A DNA stretch of 64,000 bases from Heterodera schachtii (lineage: Eukaryota; Nematoda; Chromadorea; Rhabditida; Heteroderidae): NCBI GenBank assembly GCA_023374025.1, contig SIJG01000055.1, positions 496,001 to 560,000 of the forward strand, read 5' to 3'. Shown here in pieces: positions 1 to 10,871 of the stretch (position 1 is the first letter of the stretch; every line of letters starts with the position of its first letter). The position numbers were made by a program, and so were the translations under genes. The notes below the pieces were generated by a model that worked only from the letters and a program-made list of their open reading frames with translations, was not told the origin of the DNA and searched no databases.

Positions 1-764
1 CCATGAAAAGTGCCGAATTACGAAGACAGGGCCAATGGTTGGAGGTGAAAAATAGAAAAGTATGGCCAAATCACCACTCACTGCCAATTGACCATTTCTC
101 CAACCATTCGCCGTGCCGTCCTTCAATCCCTTTGTCGCCTGCCGTCTTTCCCTTTTCTCCACTATTTTCCAAATGGTCCTTCTTTGTACGGAAATGCTGC
201 CGCTTTCATTTTTAAATTTTGAAATGTCTCAAATCCCAGTCAAAATGAAAAAGCAGCGGCATTTCTCCCAAGTAAATAAAATTAAAATACATAAACATGT
301 GCCGATCGGATAAAGAAAATAAATAAATAAATGCAACGGCTGTCAGCTGTGATTTGTGCTGACTGAATGCTTCCATGTCTTTTGCTTTGCTTCTTCTCCT
401 CTCTTCCAATCACTCTCTCCCCTCTATTTCTCTCCTTCACTCCCCCCCCCCCCCCCTCTCTCTCCCCTTTTCTCTCTCTCCCGCCTTTTCTCTCTTCTTC
501 TCTATCTCTCTCCCCCCTTTTCTCTCTTCCTCTCCCTTTCTCTCTGTGTCTGCCTCTCTCTCTCCCCTTCTCTCTCTTTCTCTCTCTTCCCGCCCTCAAA
601 ATATGTTCGTTTCTTTCTCCCTCACTTTCTCTTCTCTCCCATTTTCCCGTTTATTTGTCCTTTCATTTTTTCCCTCTTCTCTTACTACAAGTTCAATAGC
701 ATTTTCTGAACTGATTTGATTTGCTGATTGGATCTTTCCGTTGATTTTGTTCTCTTTCTCCAAA
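1..764. other. spacer with pyrimidine-rich tract
   Basis: I see no supported gene here. Positions 420-600 are an almost pure C/T tract with poly-C, which opens long meaningless reading frames on both strands. The spacer ends at the first gene of the tandem tyrosine-rich array. Confidence 0.6.
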
Positions 765-1511
765 ATGGTGGTGATCGCCAGCCGTAATGTTTTGGCCGGG
801 GTCCCGGAAGGCGGCGCTTCCGCTGTGATGCGCTCCGAAGTTCCGGCACCGCACGCGGTGAGTGACTGTTACCGTAGTGCAGGTGCCTGTTTTTTCGACT
901 GTCGCACGCTCTCTCTCCCCTTCTCTCTCTCGTTCTCTCTCTTTATCTCTCTCGCTCTCGCTCTCTCTCTCTCGCTCTCTCTCTCTCGCTCTCTCTCGCT
1001 CTCTCTAGCTCTCTCTCGCTCTCTCTCTCTCTTGTGATCTCTCATACGTCCGTCTGATCAGCTCGGCCGTTCGCGCTCGCTTGCCGATGTGTTTCGCTCC
1101 AACTCGCGCTATGCCGAGTCCCAATTTTCTCCCACCGTTGTGCCCATCGGAATGCCGTCGAAGCCGATCAGTGTCCATCGACCGTATTGGACTTACTCCG
1201 CCTATTGGCCCTATCGATACCATCGAAATTTCAACACTTACGAGTCGGTTAATATTATTGACCATTGCTTTTTGTTCTATTGGGCAACAAATTCAGCAAC
1301 CAAATCACCGATTCCTTCTATTGGCATTACCCTTTCCGCCTTTGGACCTCCTACAAACACAATTGGTGGCCAATTGGCCAATTAGTACAATTAAATTGCA
1401 ATTTTAAGGTACCAATACGACAGCCCCTATTACTATCGCCGTTATCATGACAATTACAACATTTTCTACAACACTGAACTGATGTCATATGGTAACAGAG
1501 GGAAGCGGTAA
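765..1511 (+). CDS. tyrosine-rich tandem-family protein, copy A
   Basis: Family not recognised; function unknown. Four exons are inferred at 765-857, 1062-1243, 1297-1365 and 1409-1511, joined in phases 0, 2 and 2, giving about 148 aa. The N-terminus is polar (no signal peptide). Then come an RSRSLADVF segment, the aromatic block YWTYSAYWPYRYHRNF, FYWHYPFRLWTSYKHNW, and a Tyr/Arg tail ending near YGNRGKR. The last two phase-2 introns and the W-Y/F junction they split are shared with the downstream copies, which is why I trust the splicing. Intron 1 holds a (CT)n microsatellite. This copy lacks the clean YYYFSPLY core, so it is a divergent member. It could be structural or RNA/cytoskeleton-associated, but nothing in the sequence decides this. 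Confidence 0.72.
900..1033. repeat. (CT)n microsatellite in intron
   Basis: Imperfect CT/CTCG dinucleotide tract filling most of intron 1 of copy A. It ends just before the acceptor CTGATCAG. Confidence 0.85.
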
Positions 1512-2275
1512 TAAAAAGAGGAAAATGCAATTGACTTGCAGGAAATCGGTCAAAACTGATGGAGAATTTGTACCAAGGAACGCCGATAACACAATGAAAC
1601 GATTGGAACAGAGAAAAAGAAGAGAAAGAAGAGAGAGAGAGAGAGAGAAAGCGGAAAAGAAAATCATAAAACAAAGAAACAAAATGCCAACATTTTAAAA
1701 AGATTCAATTGAAAAACATAGCAGAATATTGAGGATGAAAAAAAAACAGAAAGAGTTTATGTTAATGAAAATAACCAGGAAAGAAGACAGAAGAAAACCC
1801 ACAGCAGAGACAGAGAAAAAGAAAGAGGGAGAGAGTAGAGAGATGAGAGAGAGGAAGGAGAGAGAGAAAGAGCGAAGAATTTCAATTTCCACAGTGATCA
1901 ATTGAGCCAGTGAGAGAAAATTCCCTAACAAATAAGGCTTAATCATAAAGCAGAATGAAAAGCCGAGAGAGATATTGTTTATCAGAAAAGCAAAAAACAA
2001 CAGAATCGACGACGGGGAACACCCCCCCCCCCCCGTAAAGGACACTTCCCCTCTCCCACCCCCCAGGCAACACTCTCTCCCCCCTCCCCCAGGCAACACT
2101 CTCCCCCCCCCCCCCCCCCCCCCCCTCTCCCCCAGGCAACACTCTCTCCCTCCTCCTCCCCTCAGCTGATCAGAATGCCTTTTGCTTCTATCCCTTTCTC
2201 ATTTGCCAATTGCCCCTCTCTAATCTTTCCCAAATCACTCAGTTTACCCCTTTTCATCCAAGTGAACCGTAGCAA
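1512..2275. other. intergenic spacer with GA and poly-C tracts
   Basis: Purine-rich (GA)n stretches lie at 1600-1890. Poly-C runs separated by a repeated 'caggcaacactct' unit lie at 2025-2160. No coding support is visible. Confidence 0.6.
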
Positions 2276-2926
2276 ATGGCCGACGTTCAGCCGTTGACTT
2301 TGACGCGTGCTCAGTCCGCGGCGGTAATCCGCGGCTCCGCCATTGACCACACGCCTCAGCTAATGGTTTGGACAAAGGTTCGACTTTGGCACTGATTTTT
2401 GCCTTTGTCAGCTGACTCGCACTTACTCCGTGCCGAATGTGTTCGCTTACCATCGCCGGACCGACCCTTACAAGTGAAATGCTAATGTGTGGCATTTTGT
2501 ATTCATTTTTGCTTTTCCCCTCTTCAGGCCTCAGTGGACAATTTGGACCTATCCCCAGGCCAATTACCGTCCCTATTTTCCCTATCGCTACGTTCGCGAC
2601 TGCGAAAGAGTGAGCAAATGAGTTGATCTGTCGATCACTTTGATATGCTAATTACAACCATTTCGCTGTTGAAGGGTGCCGGGGCCAACTCCTTTTGGTT
2701 CAACAAATATTACCACTTCACGTCGCTTTTCAAACGGTCCGTCTTCCGTCCCCACTTTTTCTATCGGTTCGAATTTGCATTCGTTTCTTTTTGGCATTCC
2801 GTCAGCTTTAGTCATGACTTTGACCATCCGTCGTATTCTCGGCGTGCTTATGACCCTTTCTACTCAGCCCATTATGACTCATATTCACACGGACATTGGC
2901 CAACTGTGCGCCAACATTTTGTGTGA
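2276..2926 (+). CDS. tyrosine-rich tandem-family protein, copy B
   Basis: Unknown function. Five exons are inferred: 2276-2365, 2412-2473, 2528-2609, 2675-2766 and 2806-2926 (phases 0, 2, 0, 2), about 148 aa. The first ATG gives MADVQPLTLTRAQS with no hydrophobic leader, so the protein is probably cytoplasmic or nuclear. Exon 2 encodes the shared motif LTRTYSVPN. Exon 3 has WTIWTYPQANYRPYFPYRY. Exon 4 has the family core WFNKYYHFTSLFKRSVF. The final exon is a Tyr/His/Ser-rich tail ending RQHFV. It is in the same orientation as its neighbours, with about 0.7 kb spacing on each side. The exon layout follows the other copies closely. Confidence 0.78.
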
Positions 2927-3609
2927 AGAGAGAGAGACAAACGGACAAAAGAGAGGCGGGAAAAGAAAGAGAGAGGAAGAAAGAAAGCAGAGAAAAGAGA
3001 GAGAGAGAGACAAAGAAAAAAGGGATGGGAGAGAGTGTGCAGATTTATTTACTTTTTCTGATCAACGAACATTTGAAATAAAAAGAGATAAAGAGCCGAG
3101 AAGCAAATGCTTTTCTCTGTCTGACATGGGAAAGGCTGCTTCTCTGCTTCTTTTCCACTCTCATCGAACTGAGGGCATTCTGTTTGTTTGTTTGTTTATG
3201 TTTGGCGGAAAAGAGTTCATTCGGCGCTCTGATAGAATTATTTGGAATTGGGCAAAGCGTGGGAAGAAGCGATCAACGGAAAATGTTGGGAGAAGAACAG
3301 AGGAGGAGTGATCGGCGGATCAGCGCCACACCACAAGCACGGCTGTTCACTGTCTAATGAACTACCCAACGATCGACAGAAGAACCGACCCGGGGGGGGG
3401 GAGGGAAAAGGAGGAGAGGGAAGGGGGGGGGGAATGATCGGAGGAGGAGGGAGGGAAAGGGCGGGGAATGATCGGAAGGCTTGGAAGGGAGGGGAATGAT
3501 CGGAGGGCGGGAGATTCTCTTTGGCATTCGATCGATTCGGTCCCTCTCAAATCGCTAATTTGAAATTTGTTAGTTTGATACATCCGATTTTGGCTTTTTC
3601 TAGACCATT
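2927..3609. other. intergenic spacer, purine-rich
   Basis: GA-rich tract at 2927-3060. G-rich runs with repeated GGAATGATCGGAGG-like units lie at 3390-3510. No gene supported. Confidence 0.6.
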
Positions 3610-4464
3610 ATGGCGATTGTCCCGGAACAGACGCCCGAGGAAGTGAACCGACTGCAGCGGACCGGGTCCCTGTGGGACGTGGCGGTGCGCGACGGAGTGC
3701 CTTACCCGTCACTTCCGCCCACAAACCGCGCGCCCGGCTACACAAATATGGTCAGTGGTGATCCGTTTTTGATCACTTGTCTCCTCCATCCATTTGACTC
3801 TTCAGCTGACCCGCTCCTACTCCGTGCCCAATTTCCGCGTCTATTCGGTGCGCGTCCGTCCCTTTTTTATTTTCCTTTTGCGTTTGGCATTTTGACTGCT
3901 TTTCAGGGTGCAATTGGACCGTACCGTCCGTCGATGCCCGTGTACACTTACAACACTTACCATGGCTATTTCCCCTACCGTAATTACCGCGGGTACACTT
4001 TGGTGCGTCCGTTGTTTTTCTGTCATCCTTTTCTAATTGCCTTTCTTTTACAGTCAAATGCGTATTGGTACGACCGTTATTATTACTTTTCGCCGTTGTA
4101 CAAAAGAAGCATGTTCCCCATTCGCTTCAAACATTGGTAATTTGAGAAATAATTGGAAAATGCCAAAATTCAAATTTAGCGATTATAAGGCGAACCCGAA
4201 CTATTGGCACTACCCGAACAGCTTTTGGGCGTACCCTTACCAAGGCAAATGGTCAGTTGGCCTTTAACGAATTAATTGGGCAATTAGCCAATACAATGTC
4301 AAATTAACCGATGCCATTTTATGTTCGACTACGACAATCCTCCCAATTATCGGCCATACTTTGACCATCGAACCAACAGCTTCGCCCGTCCTTACCATTA
4401 TCGGTCCCATGCGTTGGCTCATCCGTTCAATTACCCCGAGGGAATGGTACGGAAGCGATTTTAA
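3610..4464 (+). CDS. tyrosine-rich tandem-family protein, copy C
   Basis: Best-formed member of the array; function unknown. Exons are inferred at 3610-3750, 3806-3847, 3907-4002, 4054-4136, 4180-4251 and about 4323-4464, about 191 aa. Exon 2 encodes LTRSYSVPNFRVYS, which contains RSYSVP. Exon 3 encodes YTYNTYHGYFPYRNYRGYTL. Exon 4 has the core YWYDRYYYFSPLYKRSMF. Exon 5 has NYWHYPNSFWAYPYQGKW. Exon 6 is FDYDNPPNYRPYF and a His/Arg/Pro tail ending MVRKRF. No signal peptide or membrane segment. Oddity: the base pair before the last exon is TG rather than AG, so either a non-canonical acceptor is used or the protein stops early at 4267 (SVGL*). Confidence 0.75.
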
Positions 4465-5009
4465 TCACAGCGAAATGACCGAAACGGACAAAACGGCGAA
4501 ATCCGGAAAAGAGAAAGGAAGAACCGAAGAAGGAAAACAGCGGATTCTTCACAAAGACGAATTTTGAAATGTGAAAATTTAAATTTGCTTAAAAAGATTA
4601 ATGGAGATTATGCGTTTGGAGGAGAGACGGGAAGAGAAAGAGAGAAAGAAAAGGGAGCGAGGGAGTTTAACAGAGTAAGAGACTTCTGATGATGAGAGAG
4701 TGGAGAAGTGGGAGACCAAAGAGACGGAGAGAGAGAGAGAAAGCGAGAGAGTGTGTGAGAGGGGGGGGGGGGGAGAGAATGTGTGTTGTATGTGAAAGAG
4801 AGATAGTGTCTGAGTGTGAGAGCGTGTGTAATAGGGAGAGAGTGTGTGAGTGTTCGTCATTCATTTGTCCTCCCTCTCCCCCCTTCGCTTCCCATTTGCT
4901 TTGATTGGCTTTTCCATTTGCCCATTTTTCTTTTCCCATTGGCTTTCCCACTGCCATTCATCCCTTTTGATTCTCCGCTTTCCAGCAGTGAATTCCCATT
5001 TGTCGCAGA
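4465..5009. other. intergenic spacer with GA/GT repeats
   Basis: GA-rich and GTGTGAGA-type simple repeats lie at 4610-4855. A pyrimidine-rich stretch follows up to the next start codon. Nothing else seen. Confidence 0.6.
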
Positions 5010-5612
5010 ATGTCCCAAGTGCGTCCAAATTCTTACGTAAGACTCTGTTTCTCTGCACTCTCTCCCAACCAAAGGTTCTCTCGTTCAGCTTTCGCTTGAG
5101 GGCTTTCCCGAAGGGCAAGGGTATTGTGCCCGTACGCGGACGGTGCCCGACATGACAGGCCATGTGCGAATGTCCGACCGTTATAAGCCCCACTGGGGCA
5201 AATACCGAGACGTATGTCCCAAGAGCAAAGGGAAAAGCGTCGTCCCCCCGGGGCGACGTTTCTTTCACAAAACGTTCGGTCTGTTGCAGAACCCGCACCG
5301 GTCCAATGCGTACTTTTACTTCTCCCCGCTTTACTACCAATCATTGCATTCCGAACGTTATCCGTCAACCGCCGATTTGGCACCGTTCAAATACAACACG
5401 GACTGGGCACTGTACAAGGGACCATGGTAAAAAGAGACAAAAGCGAAGCGGAAAAGCGATTTTTGAATTAAGGTTCGATTACACGGAATGGTTCCACTAC
5501 AAAAGATGGTTAAATATTTATTAACATTATATAATTAATTAAAAGAAAGGACAGGTACTCTCCGTTCTACGACATGCACGCGTACCATGCCAATTTATTG
5601 GACAATTATTAA
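5010..5612 (+). CDS. tyrosine-rich tandem-family protein, copy D
   Basis: Unknown function. Five exons are inferred: 5010-5036, 5089-5211, 5290-5426, 5473-5508 and 5555-5612 (phases 0, 0, 2, 2), about 126 aa, the shortest intact copy. The first exon codes only nine residues (MSQVRPNSY). The RSxSVP motif is not conserved in exon 2. Exon 3 carries the core SNAYFYFSPLYYQSL. Exon 4 starts with the conserved FDYTEWFHYKRW across two phase-2 junctions. The end is YSPFYDMHAYHANLLDNY. No leader peptide. The conserved last two phase-2 introns place it firmly in the family. Confidence 0.75.
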
Positions 5613-6270
5613 GCGGACGAAGAGAAAGAGAAGAGAGACAATGAGAAAGAAAGGGAGAGAGAGAGAGTGGAAAATGGAGAGGGCGGAAAAGAAAGAGACA
5701 AACGAAGAAAACGAATTTGAACAATTAGCAGAGAATAAACAATGAATGAATGCCAAACAAAGGCAATGCCGAAAGCAAAAGCAAAGACAAAAAATTGCCA
5801 AATGACGAAGCATAATTAATTAATTAATAATTACCAAGTGATTAAACGAAGCACGTGATTAGGCATATATGAATTGAATAAAAAAGACAGAAAACATTTG
5901 TCAAAAGGTCAGACAAAAATTGATCGATAAAATTGTCAACAAAAACATACCGAGAAACGTTAGTGCTGATCGGCAGGGGTGGACCGATCAATTCGCCATG
6001 AGACGCAGGCGCCACATGTCTCTCCCCTGCTGGGGCTCTCCCGTTTCCGCACCCCCTCTTCCGCCCTCCCCCTCTGCCAAACCCCTTCTTCCTCCCCTTC
6101 CCTTATCCCCACCACATATCTCTCCCCCCCCCCCCCCCCCCTCCCTTATCCCTTTATCCCCCCCCCCCCCCCCTCCTCTCATGCCAAATGTTCCTTCCCT
6201 CCCCAAGCATTAATCAGTCCCTTTCCGTTTGCTTCTCCGCTGCTGCAGAAGTAAACAAAAGTTGGTCGGA
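5613..6270. other. intergenic spacer with poly-C tracts
   Basis: A/T-rich sequence to about 5940, then C-rich sequence with runs of 10 or more C at about 6125-6175. No coding support. Confidence 0.6.
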
Positions 6271-7005
6271 ATGGCTGATCGAGACTATGGGCCGGCGATG
6301 ATGCGCGCCAATTCCAACGTGAACATTTGGTGGCCTCATCTGCCAACAGTAGGTCAACAGAAGTGTTAAACATAGGACGAAAAGGGATACAATTAGCAAC
6401 AGCTAATTATAGCCAAAAGGGTGCACTCACTAATTGACATTTAATGGGCATACATTCCCTCCATCCGCCGGTGGTCATTCCATTCGTTCGCCAGGCAATT
6501 CGGTCCGAATCGACCACCGATGTGACCGGCTACTTCCGTCCCTACAACATCCAACGGAGCCGTCCCCTTTGGCTGTCTCAGCCCTACCCGAAATCCTTCC
6601 GGCGCCAGGCGCCCTTCCGACGAAATCGCAACGCCACAGTGGTCAAAAATTCTCTATTGGATCTGAGAGATCAACTTAATCCGTTTAAGAGTGATCTGTA
6701 CCGGCAGGACAGTTTCTATTTCTTTTCGCCCCTTTACCGTCGCGCGTCCGTTGGCACGCGGCCATTTGCCAGGCAACGAACAGTCACAAACAATCGTTTT
6801 AGTTTTAATTAGTCAAAACATTTTCAGTGACATTGGGCCCCATCCGTACAGTTACTGGGCCCGCTACAACGGATACGGGTGGGAGGAGAAGCAAAAAAGG
6901 ACAATCACTGATCAGTGATCACTAATTAACTGCTTTAGATACGACAATGGCCACCCCGGATATTACCGCACTTATTATTACCCAGTGGCGGATTATTTCG
7001 GATGA
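6271..7005 (+). CDS. tyrosine-rich tandem-family protein, copy E
   Basis: Unknown function. Four exons are inferred: 6271-6348, 6495-6772, 6828-6878 and 6939-7005, about 157 aa. Exon 2 is a fusion of segments split in other copies. It has GYFRPYNIQRSRPLW, an Arg-rich middle (FRRQAPFRRNRN) and the core DSFYFFSPLYRRAS. Exon 3 encodes PYSYWARYNGYG and exon 4 YDNGHPGYYRTYYYPVADYFG. Intron 2 begins with GC (CCAG|GCAACG) and keeps the family phase 2, so it is a GC-AG intron. No signal peptide. Neighbouring copies lie 0.4-0.7 kb away on the same strand. Confidence 0.75.
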
Positions 7006-7368
7006 ATTCAAATGGAAATGACGAAAAAGAAAGAAGGAGAGAGAGAGGAAGGGGAAGAGAAAGCAGCAGAGAAAACAGAGAAATGTGAAAAAGAAACAGA
7101 AAACATATGGGATGTAATAAAACGGAGAACAAAAGTGATTTATCAGAGAAAGAAAAAGAAATGCCTAAAGTAAGAGAGAGAGCGAAAGGCAAGAAAAGGA
7201 AAAGCCTAAGGTATAAGAGAGAGATAGCAGAGAAAAAGGGGAAGGGACAGCAAAGCTAAAGAGAGTCGAAGGGCAGACAGTTGTTGCCTGAGGCAAAAAA
7301 CGAAGCAGCGATCAACCGATCGGAGAAAGCCAAACATAAAGCGGCTAAACACATTTTCGCTGTTTGAA
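7006..7368. other. intergenic spacer, purine-rich
   Basis: Adenine/guanine-rich sequence full of AGAGA and GAAAG runs. No gene seen. Confidence 0.6.
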
Positions 7369-8088
7369 ATGAGTTGTGTCGGCACCGCTTATGTGACGCA
7401 GGGCGGCACAGTGATACGACCGGACGAATTGGAGCGGGCGATGCGCAAGTCGCGGGTGGAGGTAAAAGAGCAGCGGAGCGGACAATTCAAAGACATTTCG
7501 GATTTAGTCGTCGGCGGACACTTTGTCGCCAGCTTCATCGAGTGCCGAATTGTCTTCGCGTTTGCTCAATGCGAACCCCGTTTGGTCTGTCCACCGTCTA
7601 TTTCCTGGTGCCATCCCCCCCCCCCCCCCCCCCTAAGGTCGGTCTATTCGTCCTCCAACCCGTATTCCTACTGGCCCTACCGTTACCTTACCGATCCGAA
7701 TTCGGTCAGTGTTCGAATTTCGGTTCCGTCCCTCTGCTGAACCAGTCCCTTCCGAATTGAGCACGAGGTGTTTTGGCACGACGTGCACAGCCAATTCTCG
7801 GCACTGCGCCGCCTCGATTTGTTCGGCAAGCACAAACCCTCAGTGTGAGTGCCGCGTGCCGTGCCATTTCCCACTCGGAATTCAATTCACTGTTCGTTCC
7901 ATTTTCAGGGATTACGTGGCCAACAACCATTTCTGGACCTACCCCTACCCGTATTGGGCTCGTCACCGGGGATATCTGTGAGTGTTTGGCACTTTCGCTG
8001 GTGCCATTTCAACTCACTATTCAGCTTCGACTACGCAAATCCGTCGTTTTACTCGAAGGAATTCGATTTGCATTACTACGAACATTGA
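7369..8088 (+). CDS. tyrosine-rich tandem-family protein, copy F
   Basis: Unknown function. Six exons are inferred: 7369-7461, 7508-7584, 7638-7704, 7768-7844, 7909-7977 and 8025-8088 (phases 0, 2, 0, 2, 2), about 148 aa. The N-terminus MSCVGTAYVTQGG is polar. Exon 2 is Ser-rich (SSADTLSPASSSAELSS). Exon 3 gives VYSSSNPYSYWPYRY. The core exon 4 has diverged to VFWHDVHSQFSALRRLDLF. Exon 5 keeps FWTYPYPYWARHRGYL and exon 6 ends FDYANPSFYSKEF...YYEH. Intron 2 contains a poly-C run directly before its acceptor. AATAAA at 8149-8154 is a candidate poly-A signal. Confidence 0.72.
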
Positions 8089-8148
8089 TTGACCGGCGGA
8101 AAAATGGCGGAGCATACTGTAGCATACTGTAGACAAACGCATTTATAG

Positions 8149-8154
8149 AATAAA
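8149..8154 (+). promoter_or_regulatory. candidate polyadenylation signal (AATAAA)
   Basis: Canonical hexamer 61 bp after the stop codon of copy F. It is followed by an AAT trinucleotide repeat. Confidence 0.5.
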
Positions 8155-8248
8155 CAACGCGAAAATAATAATAATAATAATATATTTTATTTACTTTTTG
8201 CGTTTTTCGCCCACACCATACTTTTTGTTTTGCGTTCCCCTCTTTTTA

Positions 8249-8264
8249 CTACGGTATACCGTAG
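8249..8264. repeat. 16-bp perfect palindrome before copy G
   Basis: CTACGGTATACCGTAG is its own reverse complement and ends two bases before the start codon of copy G. Confidence 0.8.
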
Positions 8265-8266
8265 CG

Positions 8267-8955
8267 ATGAGTGCGTTTGCCATCGGTCCATTCGCCGATC
8301 AGCCGATAATTCGTCAAAATGCGGTGCAATTGCGAGCTCGCACTTTGGTATTTGCCTATTTATATCTAATTTTGCCGAAATGCCATTGCCACCAAAAAGG
8401 CCGACTTGAGCCGATCTTTCGCTGTCGGTGACTCTTCCCCCTCCCCGAATACGGCACTCTCCTACAAAATGCGTTCATGGTCTTGGCGCACCTTCCGACA
8501 GTCGCGTTTGGTACTGTAACTAATTGTTTGCTTTTTTTGTTTTGCTCCGATAGAAGTGACTAAGGTCGGCTTGTTCAGGACGATGTGTCCTACCCGGACG
8601 ATTGGTTCCATTTCGGCACTTCCTACCGTACTTTTCCGGTCTTGGAAAAATTCGACCGTCGGTTGGTCAACTTATGTCACATCAATGCTTTAGCAAAATG
8701 CTCCATTGTTTTACCATTTTTTTTCAGTGATTACGCCGCCATACCGTACACTTATTGGTCACGGGCGTATTGCACCGAACTGTAACCATTTGCTGCTTTG
8801 CTCAATCGCTAATTGCCCCTCTTTTTCAAAGGTATCCGTCCGACCGTACTGAAATGTATCGGCGCATTTACGAGCCGTACAGAGACGAATACTCCTACAA
8901 ATTGTGGAACGCATCACGCAGGGCACTGCTCAGCAGAGATAATCGAGTCATGTGA
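8267..8955 (+). CDS. tyrosine-rich tandem-family protein, copy G
   Basis: Unknown function. Five exons are inferred: 8267-8347, 8400-8510, 8579-8661, 8728-8781 and 8832-8955 (phases 0, 0, 2, 2), about 150 aa. It starts MSAFAIGPFADQP with no leader. Exon 2 is Ser/Arg/Trp-rich (LSRSFAVGD, RSWSWRTFRQSRL). The core in exon 3 has diverged to DDWFHFGTSYRTFPVLEKF. Exon 4 keeps IPYTYWSRAYCTEL. The last exon is Tyr/Arg-rich (YPSDRTEMYRRIYEPYRDEY) and ends RDNRVM. Core divergence with preserved intron phases suggests an old duplicate still under constraint. A 16-bp palindrome sits immediately upstream of the start. Confidence 0.74.
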
Positions 8956-9150
8956 ACAGAAAGAAAGAATTTTGCTTTTGATTTGACTGTGAATAATTTT
9001 GGCGATTGATTAAACATTTCCATTCAATTCGTACTGTGGGGAAGGGGGGAGTACGGTATGAGAGGAAAGGCAACACAAAGAACCACGGCATTTTGAAACA
9101 TTTTTTCAATTTGTGATTTTAATTAGATTATTTTTTGACAATTTTAACAA

Positions 9151-9460
9151 ATGACGGATAAATATTGGCTGGACAAATACTTTTATTTTTCGCCTCTTTA
9201 CAGCGGCACGAAAACCAAACGACACAATTTTTTTAAGTGAGTGAATCCGAATTTTAATTAATCTGTCACTTTTTCAAAGTTTAGCCATCGCGTGGCTTAT
9301 CCAAGTTCGAACTTTTAACTTCGTACATTTACTGGGCAAGATACAAAAATTACTGGTCATTTACAGAAAAGAGATAGTCAAAATGCCGTTAATTCGCAGG
9401 TATCAAACGGACGACGAACAAACGGAGAGAAATCGAACAAATTTATTGAGAGAAATTTGA
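9151..9460 (+). pseudogene. decayed copy H of the tyrosine-rich family
   Basis: Only the 3' half of a family member remains. An ATG at 9151 opens directly into the core YWLDKYFYFSPLYSGTKT with no upstream N-terminal exons. The next segment (SHRVAYPSSNF, matching SHRLTYPSSW of copy I) hits a stop and shifts frame before YIYWARYKNYW. A last exon-like stretch (YQTDDEQTERNRTNLLREI) ends at 9460. The missing 5' exons plus the frame break make this a truncated pseudogene rather than a short gene, unless unusual splicing rescues it. Confidence 0.6.
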
Positions 9461-9829
9461 AATGGAAAAAGATGGCACATTGAGAAAATCAAAGGCATTA
9501 AAGCGACTTCTATGCGAATCATTCAGTCATTGTAAAATGATTTGCCTATTATATTTGTTTTGTTTTGATTGATTGATCAGTTTAATCAGCTCCCCCCCCC
9601 CCTTTGACAGCTGCTCTTCTCCATGCTTTTGCTTTTTCCATGCTTTTTGTCTTTTGCTTTTGCTTTTCCCCACTTTTGTGTCTCTGCCCCGCTTTTCTCT
9701 TTCTCTACCCTTCCATCCCTTTTTCCTCTTCCCCTCCGCTGCTCTCTTTGCTTAAAAGTGTCATTTTGCCCCAGCACCCCTCTCTTTCCTGGCACATTGC
9801 TCCGACCTTCTAAAGTGCCATTCTCTGCC

Positions 9830-10549
9830 ATGTCTTTCGGGTTGGGCCGTGCCGAGTCGGTCACTCGGCTCAGTGAATTCGAGCCAAGGCCGAATCCGTC
9901 GGTGAGTGCCGTTGTTGGTACTCTGTCCCCCCCGTTCTGACAATCCCAGTGCTCTTCTCTTTTGGTTCTTTAGCTCGTCCGTTGCTCCTCTCTGATCGAT
10001 GTCAATCGCTTCTCGCGTGATTTTGATCGTTTTTCTCCGCGTTCGTCGCGTCTGTCCCAAAATGACTCGAGCGCATTGTGGTCGAGCAGAATGTACCGAC
10101 CATCGTTTGTGGTAATGGTGCCGATTGGAGGGTGTAATCAACTGCAACATTTGCAGATGGACAACCATTGGTTCGACAAGTTTTACTATTTTTCGCCAAT
10201 TTTCAAGGGCACCCAACCGTACAAATGCCACGTGGCCAGGTAAGCCCCCCCCCCCCCCCCCCCCGGCGGAACTTTCATTTCTCTCGCCCTTTAGCCATCG
10301 TCTCACTTATCCCTCTTCTTGGCATGAGCCCCACGACTATTGGCGCCGAGTACAACACTTTTGGTTGGACATTAAACAATTCATTAATAAATGATTGGCA
10401 AATGCTTCTCATATAGGTACGACTCGGACAACGATTACGCGCCACTTCACCGCCGAATGTTCGAACCGTTTTACGGGGAATCGGCGTACACTCAGCGCTT
10501 TTGGCACCGTTACCGTTCACATCTGTTGAACAATGATGTGTATGAATGA
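9830..10549 (+). CDS. tyrosine-rich tandem-family protein, copy I
   Basis: Unknown function. Five exons are inferred: 9830-9901, 9974-10111, 10157-10239, 10295-10363 and 10417-10549 (phases 0, 0, 2, 2), about 164 aa. It starts MSFGLGRAESVTRLSEFE. Exon 2 is Ser/Arg/Asp-rich (FSRDFDRFSPRSSRLSQ). Exon 3 has the core HWFDKFYYFSPIFKGTQ. Exon 4 has SHRLTYPSSWHEPHDYWRR. The last exon begins YDSDNDY and ends FWHRYRSHLLNNDVYE. Intron 3 is almost entirely poly-C. Copy H next door is its closest relative by the SHR-TYPSS segment, so H probably arose by local duplication. Confidence 0.76.
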
Positions 10550-10834
10550 TGAGGCGAGGAATATCCACAAAGTGAGAGAGTGGGAGAGAGAGAAAGAAAA
10601 ATCGAGAGACATTTTGCCAAACACACACGTTTTTATCCATCCAAAAGCCTGCCGAATGATAAAGTGATTTCCTTGAATATCTTTTGTTGACAGCCGCTTT
10701 ATCAGAGAGGAAGAGAGAGAGAGGAGAGAGAGAGCGAAGAGAGAGACAGAGAGAGAAGACGAGAGAGACAGAGATCGAAGAGAGAGACAGAGAGAGGAGA
10801 GAGAACGAAGAGATAGACAGAGAGGCGGGAGGGG

Positions 10835-10871
<37 letters not shown>

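Noticed and set aside
282..709. Overlapping 105-117-codon frames on both strands
   Set aside because: They lie in a C/T microsatellite tract; Ser/Leu/Pro or Arg/Glu runs only, no domain or splice support.
2676..3311. 211-codon plus-strand frame
   Set aside because: It overlaps the last exons of copy B out of frame and continues into GA-rich spacer.
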